Below, one piece after another: positions 40,277-48,444 of a stretch of DNA of 49,823 nucleotides; position 1 is the first letter of the stretch, and each line of letters starts with the position of its first letter. A program made the translations under genes and the position numbers. This DNA comes from Anaerolineaceae bacterium (GTDB taxonomy: Bacteria > Chloroflexota > Anaerolineae > Aggregatilineales > Phototrophicaceae). The notes under the pieces are model-generated. The model saw nothing but the letters and a program-made list of their open reading frames with translations. It did no database searches and was not told the origin of the DNA. The stretch covers positions 1-49,823 of the forward strand of contig NZXX01000007.1 of assembly GCA_002702065.1 (NCBI GenBank), written 5' to 3'.

Positions 40277-43120
40277 TTAATCATCAAACAGCCTGCTCTG
40301 CACCGTCGCCGCACCAGACTGTTCTTCCTGACGTATACGGGCGGCTTCCTCGCCGATTCCCGACCAGCTAATCACCAGCGCGTTGTAATCGCGGGCATAG
40401 TCGGCCCAGCCTTTACGCTCGCAGATGCTGTACAACCGATATGCCAGTTGTCGCGCTTCAGCAGCCATATCGGGTGGCATTTTGTTGATGAGCATCCCGG
40501 AGCCGGTTTCGCCATGCCGCTGCAAGCGGGCGATCAGGTGATGGGTGGCTTCCCAGATGGTGGCGCGTTTATCGTCCTGGGGGTTCCAGTCGGGATTGGC
40601 CTCGAAGAGATCATGTACCGGCAGTAGCTTGACTTTATTGTCGCCAGAGGTGATTATGCTAGCTCTTTTGATTCCTTCGACGCTGGTATTCTTGGCCCGT
40701 GCCAAAACATCCGCTTGACCAAAGCTACCGTCTTTGAAACCGAACTGCTCGAACCAGGCTACCGCAAAGCGTGTATCAGAGTCGATGTCGCCATCCTGCT
40801 CGGCGAGGTATTCATCCAGCGCGGCGTTGATGAGACCCAGTGCGGTGCGGACGCTCATAGCAGAGCCATCCGCTTCCAGCACCTGACTGTAGCGGCTGTA
40901 GATTGCGATGCCGGGGCCGATGCTGGCCTGTGCGAGGTCAACCGGAGCGATGTTGCCGGACTGCATCTCCTGTAGTGCGGCAGGGAGTTCGCGGCGCAGT
41001 GCCTCCACAAACTGGCGGCGTGAGATGGTGGGCGCGTCCTCCGGGCGCGGGCGACAGACAAGAACGATGGATGAGGCGAGGGCATTTACCGATGCTTTTA
41101 CCCCACCTGATCGCTCAGTACGAACTGGCCATGTGCCACAAATGCTGAAGCCTGAGTCGACCAGGCTCGTCAACATGGTTTCCCAGCCTGTGCTCGTGAT
41201 TTGTGTGTTACCTTCAACAGCCTCCGCGTCTTGTTGTTTGAAGGCATAATACACAGTCAGCGGGTAATCCGGCGTTATGAAGCGGCGAATATTTCCAAAG
41301 GTCTTTTCCATCCCACTTTCAAAGTGCTCGTTGGCCGCTTCTTTGCCGCCGTGCCGGTAAGGACTAGCGATGAGCTCCGGCTCTTTGGGAACGAGCATTG
41401 TGCCAAAAATGTCAGGATATATTGACCTTAGCGCAGGGCGCATCCAGACGTAAAAGTAGTCGGACAAGTCTGCATAACCGATGTTGTCGTAGTAAGGTGG
41501 ATCTGTCGCAATCACTTGAATCACATTATCCGAAATTTGAGTGGCGTCTTGCTGAATTACATACCCTTGAGTGAGATGACAGGGTGTCGTTTCAAGAGCT
41601 TTGCCAATCCAATCCATATTGCCTAACCAATTACCTGTTGAGTTGCTGAATGGATTTGATTCAGGATAATCCCAAGACATTGGGATGGCTTGGCGAGCAA
41701 AGACTTGCTCTATTTTTTCTCCTGTTGTATTCCAAATGGAGATTGTCGAACTGCGATTTGTTGCTCGACTTAATGCAAACGCCAAATACACACTGACCGC
41801 CTCGGCGTAGGCTTGTGCACCGCGTCCACCATCGCGCAGAGGAACGCCATCATCGGGCAGGCCCGCCGCGAGCGCGTCGGCATGGGCTTGTTCCCGCGCT
41901 TCGGCCACCAGATCGCTGAAGGTGGTCAGCGCGACCAGTTGGCGCGGGGTGAAGAGGTCGGCGTACCCCTTCATGCCATAAGCAGGCGGTGAAAACCAGC
42001 GCGGATTATCGGGCATTTCTCCAGTTGGAAACCACTCTGGTTGTGCCTTTTCAGTAATTATTGTTTGTTCCGAGGTTGGGCTGTAGTAACTGCGTCCGTT
42101 TCGACCCTCAGTGACAATGGCCATCAACTGAACACCAAAACGTCCAGCTTGTCCCTCCTGATATAGATAGTCACGAGAGATTGGTACACCGGAGATCACG
42201 CAAGTTCCACCATTCCGGTTGTACGAGCCTTCATTGTCTTTAGGCGGCTTGCCCTTAGTAACTTCAAAACGTACTGTCTGTCCTTCAATCACCGGCTTCG
42301 CCCAGTATTCGCGGCCTTTTTTCTTGCTCAGGATGAACGAACGCACCAACGGCACATGGGCATTCACGGCGGGGTTAGGGCTTTTCACTGTGCGCGCCCA
42401 AATCCAAGCAATCACGGTTTCGCCGTTGTGGGTCGGGTACAGAGGCCCGATGCGTTCCCAGGCTTGTTCGCGCATCCACTCGCCGTAGTAGCGCACATCA
42501 GCGGCCAGCCCGGCAGCGCCTTTCCACGTATGATCGGGCGCATCACGCTGCGCCCCTACAAACATTTTTTCACGGTCACGCGGGTTTACCGGTGGCATGT
42601 CCGCAAAGCGCGGCGGGATTTCGATCTGCGCCTTGTTAATCATCACGGCGACGGGGTTCAGGTCGCTGGCGTGCGCTTCCAGTCCCAGCCGCTGTGCTTC
42701 TAACGGTATTGACCCTCCGCCCGCAAATGGGTCAAGCAGGGGCGGGAGATTGCCTTCGGTGGCGATCTGGATGAGTTTGCGGGCCGTGTTCAGGATGGCT
42801 TCGTCGGTAGTTGCTTCCCACGTTACCAACCGCTCAATGAAGTCGAACAGGCGCATCCGGGGCGTATCCTCGATAGTCGCGTTGGGTCCCTTTGGCAATG
42901 TCTTGCAGGCTTCGACGAAGGCGGGCAGCGCATCCGGGCTGTCGGGGTCATCCACCAGCGAGGCGAAGATCACCGCACGGGCCGCGGCCAGGGGTCGGCG
43001 CGCCCACCACAGGTGCAGCGTGGACGGATGGCCGTGCCGGATCGATTTCTCACGGGCGCTGGCGGTGTTGATGGCTTCGAGGGGCAGGGCCACCTCGATC
43101 AGTTTTTTGCGGTAGGTCAT
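40277..43120 (-). CDS. DUF1156 adenine-specific DNA methyltransferase
   Basis: 947 residues. The N terminus EVALPLEAINTASAREKSIR HGHPSTLHLWWARRPL is diagnostic of DUF1156 proteins. The AdoMet loop DPFAGGGS is at 130-137 and the catalytic DPPY at 540-543, an order and spacing of gamma-type amino-methyltransferases with a large insertion between them, probably for target recognition. The family (COG1743) is known as a predicted N6-adenine DNA methylase. It likely marks host DNA so that the other subunits attack only unmarked DNA. The start lies 2 bases after the preceding stop. Confidence 0.9.
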   Translation of the reverse strand: MTYRKKLIEVALPLEAINTASAREKSIRHGHPSTLHLWWARRPLAAARAVIFASLVDDPDSPDALPAFVEACKTLPKGPNATIEDTPRMRLFDFIERLVTWEATTDEAILNTARKLIQIATEGNLPPLLDPFAGGGSIPLEAQRLGLEAHASDLNPVAVMINKAQIEIPPRFADMPPVNPRDREKMFVGAQRDAPDHTWKGAAGLAADVRYYGEWMREQAWERIGPLYPTHNGETVIAWIWARTVKSPNPAVNAHVPLVRSFILSKKKGREYWAKPVIEGQTVRFEVTKGKPPKDNEGSYNRNGGTCVISGVPISRDYLYQEGQAGRFGVQLMAIVTEGRNGRSYYSPTSEQTIITEKAQPEWFPTGEMPDNPRWFSPPAYGMKGYADLFTPRQLVALTTFSDLVAEAREQAHADALAAGLPDDGVPLRDGGRGAQAYAEAVSVYLAFALSRATNRSSTISIWNTTGEKIEQVFARQAIPMSWDYPESNPFSNSTGNWLGNMDWIGKALETTPCHLTQGYVIQQDATQISDNVIQVIATDPPYYDNIGYADLSDYFYVWMRPALRSIYPDIFGTMLVPKEPELIASPYRHGGKEAANEHFESGMEKTFGNIRRFITPDYPLTVYYAFKQQDAEAVEGNTQITSTGWETMLTSLVDSGFSICGTWPVRTERSGGVKASVNALASSIVLVCRPRPEDAPTISRRQFVEALRRELPAALQEMQSGNIAPVDLAQASIGPGIAIYSRYSQVLEADGSAMSVRTALGLINAALDEYLAEQDGDIDSDTRFAVAWFEQFGFKDGSFGQADVLARAKNTSVEGIKRASIITSGDNKVKLLPVHDLFEANPDWNPQDDKRATIWEATHHLIARLQRHGETGSGMLINKMPPDMAAEARQLAYRLYSICERKGWADYARDYNALVISWSGIGEEAARIRQEEQSGAATVQSRLFDD

Positions 43121-43122
43121 AA

Positions 43123-44061
43123 CTAACCTTCTTTTGGTCTTCTATCAATAATGCCTATGTCAGCAAATGTTGTCGTACCTGCTCGTGGTGCAGCATTGTC
43201 TGCATGCACTATCCAAGTCATCTCTGTTTGGGGAAGGACTTGATCATTGGAGGAACTCATAAACTTCAGCGTTCTGAGTGAAAGTTCAACGCTCGGTAGT
43301 AATGGAACATAGGACTTTTTTTCATTATCAAAGTTATCCATTCTGAAACGATCACACAACACCCCGTTACGATCAGTGAATTGTGAAACTCCAATTTTCT
43401 TTAGTGGGCTCACAAAATAACTTGGTAAGCAGATGAAACAGGTAATGTACTCTGCACGTACGACACCCGTATTTTTAATAGTGACACTCAAACTGCAATA
43501 ATCATTAATTTTATATTGATTGATCTCTTCAGGGGCCCTGATAATTTCCAACGAAAAACCTAATTCCAACTTTGGGAATTGCCCGCGCCCCATGACATCA
43601 CGTATCTCATAGTCGGACATCATGACCGACTCAAAGTTGAAGCGTTTGTAGTAGCGCATATCCCTTGCTTGATGGGCTGTATGGCTTTGTGGAATTTCGA
43701 CCACATAAACGACGTGATTAGTTGCGGAACTGATCGGAACAGGATGGATAATCACACCATCAATTCGTGGCTGAATATTTCCGATGATATGTTCCAGCCA
43801 CTCTTTTGAGAATGCCATCCGATCTACAGGATCGAGTCTTTCTGGTAGATGCTCATGTGCTTTGTCCTGAAACTCTGCAATGCCATAGATAAGGATGCCA
43901 CCAGCAGAATTCGCCATAGCGGAAACATCTTTGGTGATTTCGATTTTCTTTTTATCTGACTTGTCGAGCGATGCTGCCGCCTTGTAATCAAGTGTCAGGC
44001 TTTCCTCTATTCCATCGATGATGTACTGCTCAAGGCGGGTCTGATTCCAGTCTTTGCTCAT
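43123..44061 (-). CDS. AlbA_2 (Schlafen-core-like) protein
   Basis: 312 residues. The first half is an AlbA_2 domain: EESLTLDYKAAASLDKSDKK, ITKDVSAMANSAGGILIYGI, and ARDMRYYKRFNFESVMMSDY. In Schlafen proteins this fold forms an RNA-cutting or nucleic-acid-binding groove, and the Glu/Asp in ESLTLDYK is in the place of the catalytic acids. The second half (about 165-312) looks like an immunoglobulin-type beta domain (CSLSVTIKNTGVVRAEYITC), a frequent sensor or adhesion unit. It is placed between the methyltransferase and the small genes of the operon. Lower GC than the flanking large genes. Confidence 0.75.
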   Translation of the reverse strand: MSKDWNQTRLEQYIIDGIEESLTLDYKAAASLDKSDKKKIEITKDVSAMANSAGGILIYGIAEFQDKAHEHLPERLDPVDRMAFSKEWLEHIIGNIQPRIDGVIIHPVPISSATNHVVYVVEIPQSHTAHQARDMRYYKRFNFESVMMSDYEIRDVMGRGQFPKLELGFSLEIIRAPEEINQYKINDYCSLSVTIKNTGVVRAEYITCFICLPSYFVSPLKKIGVSQFTDRNGVLCDRFRMDNFDNEKKSYVPLLPSVELSLRTLKFMSSSNDQVLPQTEMTWIVHADNAAPRAGTTTFADIGIIDRRPKEG

Positions 44062-44076
44062 TGCTAACTTGCCTGT

Positions 44077-44451
44077 TCACTTATTTGTAAATTGCTGCTG
44101 CCAGGTATGATAGATTTGTTTCTTTTGTTCTTGCCAGAATTCATCATCAGATTGTGTGGTCAGTTGCCCGTGTTCTCGCGCCAAATCAAAGAATCCGCCA
44201 CCCGGTTTCCCTTCTACATTGACCGCAATTGCGCTTAACATGGGCCGGGAATGCTTTATTTCATTTTCAGAGACCGTACCCAGAATCTTGCCAATGCGTT
44301 TCCCCATGAAACTTCCTCTTAAGGGCAAGCCGAGCACATGTGCCAGTTCCTGATAGGTTACAGTGCCACGATGACGCGCTGCTTGAATCAAGGCACTGTA
44401 AACCAGATAGTACTCAACGGATTCTTTGACTTCCAAATCATAGTTAGACAT
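44077..44451 (-). CDS. Small winged-helix-like protein of the defence operon
   Basis: 124 residues from ATG 44451, chosen for AAGGAAAC nine bases upstream; the frame extends to 44511 without a ribosome site. EYYLVYSALIQAARHRGTVT YQELAHVLGLPL resembles the DNA-binding part of alkyltransferase-like proteins, and RPMLSAIAVNVEGKPGGGFF is a conserved stretch I associate with small restriction-linked proteins. The alkyltransferase Cys motif (PCHR) is absent, so no repair activity is expected. A DNA-binding accessory is the best guess. Confidence 0.6.
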   Translation of the reverse strand: MSNYDLEVKESVEYYLVYSALIQAARHRGTVTYQELAHVLGLPLRGSFMGKRIGKILGTVSENEIKHSRPMLSAIAVNVEGKPGGGFFDLAREHGQLTTQSDDEFWQEQKKQIYHTWQQQFTNK

Positions 44452-44536
44452 TTTTGTTTCCTTACTCGACAAGTGAATGCACTTTAACAAAGCTTGGCTC
44501 GATGGAATCAAGGGGTCGGGCGGTCATCTATCCAGT

Positions 44537-44866
44537 TTACCTGGGTCGATAGAATTTCTCTTTTGTCGGGTTGCCAAAAATGTCGCTGCCCATGCGATCA
44601 AGGCTTGTCTCGCGTACATAGTCGTTCGCCTCAGCTAAAGTAAAGATGCGTCCGCCAATGTCCTGATGGGCTGCATTAAAGGGGCTGCGATTCTTCGTGT
44701 CACGGTAGGATTGCAACAGATCAATGTAAGCCTGCTGTTGATCCTGGGCCACCTTCCGTAGGATTAACAGGTTGGTGAATATCCCCTGCTTTTCGACCAG
44801 TTCGGCCATGAACTTCTCTGCATTCGTAAAAAGCTGATCGAGAATCTTGCTGCGGTCGACGTCCAT
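44537..44866 (-). CDS. Small helical protein coupled to the helicase
   Basis: 109 residues. Its ATG (44866) overlaps the helicase stop as TGATG. It is helical (LDQLFTNAEKFMAELVEKQG, QQQAYIDLLQSYRDTKNRSP) and ends in a conserved-looking tail (MGSDIFGNPTKEKFYRPR). No family recognised. The coupling suggests a helicase subunit. Confidence 0.65.
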   Translation of the reverse strand: MDVDRSKILDQLFTNAEKFMAELVEKQGIFTNLLILRKVAQDQQQAYIDLLQSYRDTKNRSPFNAAHQDIGGRIFTLAEANDYVRETSLDRMGSDIFGNPTKEKFYRPR

Positions 44867-47800
44867 CAAGAAGGCTCCTCACTCAGCTCCAACAAATCTC
44901 TCACGCGTAATTTGACCCCACTTTCTGTTGGCCCCGGTTCACGGAAGGGATGATTCCAGACATAACGTGGGGGCAATGCCGCTGCGCCTTCCACCTCGAC
45001 CAGGGCCAGGATGAACTGCTCCGGTGCGTTTAGGGCCGTCAGCACTTCATTGCGGGTGACTTCGACATCATCAGCACTTACACGCCGTCCCTTGACTTCG
45101 ATGAAGCGCAACCGTCCGGTCTGTCCATCATGGCTCTCGATGTCGTAACCGAAGTTGTGGCGGCTCACATCACGAGGATGATGGCCCAGCGCAATTTCAG
45201 CATCCATCACGGCGTGCATGGCGATTTGCTCTGTGATGCGCCGGTCAAGTATCTCAGGCGGCGTGCGGTCGCCCAGCAATAAGCCAATTGGAACAATTAA
45301 CGCACCGCCAATTACGATGGGTGGCGCGGCAGAAATCTGCCGTTCCTGCGCGAGTTGCTCTCTGCGCTGCTTCAGGCGCTCAAACAGTTGATCCGCTCGT
45401 TGCCAGGCCCGCTGGCTGTTCAACCGTGCGTTGACCTTGCCCGCCTTTTCCTGCTCCTGCAACGCGACCGCACGGCCTTCCCAGTAATTGATTTCAACGG
45501 TCAATCGGGCCTGTACCGCTGCTTCGGTCTTGTCGATCAATTCGATCCGCCGCGCCCGTATCTGTTCGAGATGACGTGGGACGAGGTGTTCCACCGCATA
45601 AGATGCAGCCTGGCGTTCGAGGTTTTCGCCCTTCAGCCAGTCCTGTTCCAACCAGGGTTCGACCTGAGCAAGCTCGTAATGGGCGGCTGGTCGATAGTCC
45701 AGATAGGGTGCACCACCGGCTTCACGCACGTTGCCGCTGCTGTCGATCTCGACAAAATGGACTTCGCGTGAGATGGTGCGCTGCTCACCTGATTTTGTGG
45801 GCATGGCATCCTGGATGGCTTGCTCCAGATAAAACAACACGCGCAGTTCCCGCCCTGGGTCGGTTTCATCGATCAGAATGCCGCCGCGTTTGAGGGTATC
45901 GCGTTCGCGCAGTAGCATCAGGCTGATGACGGCATCCAGCAGGGGATGACCGGGACAGATAAACGTGGCTGCGGGTTTATCCGGCTGATGGATAAGGGCT
46001 TTCTCAAAACAGATGCGCTCATATTTGGTTGAAACCGCGCCTAACCCGCGTTCCTTGGCATGGTTACGGATGCTGGCCGGTACGTGATGGATGGCATAGC
46101 GCCCGTTCTCACGCTCATGGAGTGTGCCGTTGAAATAATCAAATGCCTGCAAGAAGAACGCTTTGATATAGAAGGGCTGCAAGCGCCGCGCGGATGCACG
46201 CTCCATGGCCTCACGGATGCGCATGATCTGGCTGACATCCATGCTGGAGGCAACCAGCGACTGATGCTCCAGTAAGTCGCGGACACGCTCGCGGTCGGTG
46301 GCATTGTCAACGGCTTGTTCTAATCGCGCTCGAACCGATGGATCATCGCCATAACGCACGGCATCGACCAGCAGCTTCCGCAGTGGGGTGTCCTCAAACA
46401 GCTTGCCCAGCACATCAAAAACCTGTCCATTCAGGGCGCTGCGTTCGGTCTCCAGTTTCGCCAGCAAACGCTGGTAAACGGCGCCTTCGCGTGTTTCACC
46501 GGCGACAAGGTTCCACAGGTGGCACACCTCGGTCTGGCCGATACGGTGAATGCGTCCGAAGCGCTGTTCCAAGCGGTTGGGGTTCCAGGGCAGGTCATAG
46601 TTGACCATCAGGTGCGCGCGTTGCAGATTGATGCCTTCACCGGCGGCATCCGTCGCCAGCAGAATAATCACATCCGGGTCGTTGCGAAAACGATCTTCGA
46701 TTTCGCGCCGTAACTCGCGGCCCATCCCGCCATAAATGCAGACAATAGCTTCATCCCGTCCGATGAGCGTGGATAGTCGTTGCAGCAGATATTTCAGGGT
46801 GTCGCGGTGTTCGGTGAAGATCACCAGCTTGCGCTGTGTCTGATCCGCCCCCTGCATCTCAGGCGTGTCCTGTAGCAGCCTGAGCAGCTCATTCCACTTG
46901 CGATCGTTGCCACTGCGCCGGACGTGCAGTGCCTGGCTTTCGAGGTTACGCAGGCTGGTGATTTCAGCTTCGAGCTCTTCGATGGTGCGGGCCGCTGTGG
47001 CGCTGTCGATCAGTTCGGTTTCGATCTGCTCGACCTCGGTCTCAGGGGCATCCTCGAAATCATCCCAGTAGTCCGCATCGTAGTTAGGGCCGTCATCCTG
47101 AAGGACACGCTCACGCGCGTGCTGGGCCTCCTTGAGACGGTTTTCCAGTTTTTCGCGGCGGCGTTTCAGGGATTGATAAATGGCTTCGGGTGAGGACGCC
47201 AGCCGCCGTTGCAGGATCGTCAGGGCGAAACCCACAGTCCCTTTACGGCCATCGTTTTCAAGCTGCTCCGCCCGGTTGAATTCCTGCCGGACATACCCGG
47301 TTACATCCTCATACAACGTCGCTTCTTCGGGCGAGAGGGTGTAGTTGACCGTATACGCGCGCCGTTCCGGAAAGAGCGGTTTGCCATCGAATTTAAGCAG
47401 CTTCTCCTTGACCATCCGCCGCATGATGTCGGAAACATCCACCTGATGCGTCCCATCGCGGAAACGTCCCTCAAAGCGATCCTGGTCGAGTAGAGACAAG
47501 AATAGTTGGAAATCTTCTTCCTTACCGTTGTGGGGTGTGGCAGTCATCAGCAGAAAATGACGCGTCACGTCGCCTAACAGCTTGCCCAACTGGTAGCGCT
47601 TGGTTTCTTTCAAGTCACCGCCGAAGAACGAGGCCGACATTTTGTGGGCCTCATCGCAAACGACCAGATCCCAGTCTGTTTGCTGAAGGCGTGCTTGCAG
47701 ATCATCGCTGCGGCTGACCTGATCAAGACGAACGATGATGAGATCATTTTCGGCAAAGGGATTGCCGCTACGCGATGTCTCGACCATCTCGCGGGTCAGG

Positions 47801-48342
47801 ATGGTGAAATCGAGTTGGAACTTCGTCCAGAGCTCATCCTGCCATTGTTCGGTGAGGCTGCCAGGTGCACAAATGAGACAGCGCCGCACGTCACCGCGTA
47901 CCAGCAGCTCACGCACCAGTAAGCCTGCCATGACCGTTTTGCCTGCGCCAGGATCGTCGGCCAGCAGGAAGCGTAGTGGCTGTCGGGTGAGCATTTCGTC
48001 ATAAACTGCGGTGATCTGGTGGGGCAGGGGCTCAATCTGGGAGGTGTGCACCGCTAGCATCGGGTCGAATAAGTGCGCCAGGTGAATACGGTAGGCTTCG
48101 GAAACCAGCCGGAGCAGCGCGCCATCGACATCAAATGCCCATAGTCGTTCAGCCTGGACAAGCTCCAGTTCGGCTTCATTCTCCCGATAGAGTAGGGTGT
48201 TGCCCACTTTTCCATCTGTACGCCGGTAAACGACCGTGACAGCGTTTGAGCCATTCCATTCGACATCGACTAAAGTCACGACCTGCTGCGGCACAATGCC
48301 GCGAAGCCGCATTCCGCGTTTGAGTTGGTCAAGTTGGATCAT
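44866..48342 (-). CDS. SNF2-family helicase with C-terminal DUF3883 nuclease-like domain
   Basis: 1158 residues. The ATPase motifs are DDPGAGKT (129-136), CDEAHKM (Asp230, His233), LLMTATPHNG, ATDAAGEGINLQ and RFGRIHRIGQ. The C-terminal DUF3883 region starts near 1061; GYDIES (Asp1067) and FIEVKG (Glu1082, Lys1084) have the D...E-x-K arrangement of PD-(D/E)XK nucleases. The same layout occurs in DrmD-type proteins of DISARM and in other methylase-linked defence loci. It should track along DNA and could cut it. It is the first gene of the defence operon, beginning 102 bases after dnaE2 on the same strand; the ribosome site is weak. Confidence 0.9.
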   Translation of the reverse strand: MIQLDQLKRGMRLRGIVPQQVVTLVDVEWNGSNAVTVVYRRTDGKVGNTLLYRENEAELELVQAERLWAFDVDGALLRLVSEAYRIHLAHLFDPMLAVHTSQIEPLPHQITAVYDEMLTRQPLRFLLADDPGAGKTVMAGLLVRELLVRGDVRRCLICAPGSLTEQWQDELWTKFQLDFTILTREMVETSRSGNPFAENDLIIVRLDQVSRSDDLQARLQQTDWDLVVCDEAHKMSASFFGGDLKETKRYQLGKLLGDVTRHFLLMTATPHNGKEEDFQLFLSLLDQDRFEGRFRDGTHQVDVSDIMRRMVKEKLLKFDGKPLFPERRAYTVNYTLSPEEATLYEDVTGYVRQEFNRAEQLENDGRKGTVGFALTILQRRLASSPEAIYQSLKRRREKLENRLKEAQHARERVLQDDGPNYDADYWDDFEDAPETEVEQIETELIDSATAARTIEELEAEITSLRNLESQALHVRRSGNDRKWNELLRLLQDTPEMQGADQTQRKLVIFTEHRDTLKYLLQRLSTLIGRDEAIVCIYGGMGRELRREIEDRFRNDPDVIILLATDAAGEGINLQRAHLMVNYDLPWNPNRLEQRFGRIHRIGQTEVCHLWNLVAGETREGAVYQRLLAKLETERSALNGQVFDVLGKLFEDTPLRKLLVDAVRYGDDPSVRARLEQAVDNATDRERVRDLLEHQSLVASSMDVSQIMRIREAMERASARRLQPFYIKAFFLQAFDYFNGTLHERENGRYAIHHVPASIRNHAKERGLGAVSTKYERICFEKALIHQPDKPAATFICPGHPLLDAVISLMLLRERDTLKRGGILIDETDPGRELRVLFYLEQAIQDAMPTKSGEQRTISREVHFVEIDSSGNVREAGGAPYLDYRPAAHYELAQVEPWLEQDWLKGENLERQAASYAVEHLVPRHLEQIRARRIELIDKTEAAVQARLTVEINYWEGRAVALQEQEKAGKVNARLNSQRAWQRADQLFERLKQRREQLAQERQISAAPPIVIGGALIVPIGLLLGDRTPPEILDRRITEQIAMHAVMDAEIALGHHPRDVSRHNFGYDIESHDGQTGRLRFIEVKGRRVSADDVEVTRNEVLTALNAPEQFILALVEVEGAAALPPRYVWNHPFREPGPTESGVKLRVRDLLELSEEPS

Positions 48343-48444
48343 AAGTGTTCTTCAAAGAGTGGGTCAGCAAAGCCTGCTTCGATAAACTTAATTACTTCCT
48401 GATATTACTATAAATTTCCTTCAAGTCCACTTAAGAAACTATGC

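Noticed and set aside
35853..48342. BREX or complete DISARM
   Set aside because: No PglZ, Lon-type protease or BrxA/B for BREX, and no DrmA, DrmB (DUF1998) or PLD protein for DISARM. Only the SNF2-DUF3883 helicase resembles DrmD.
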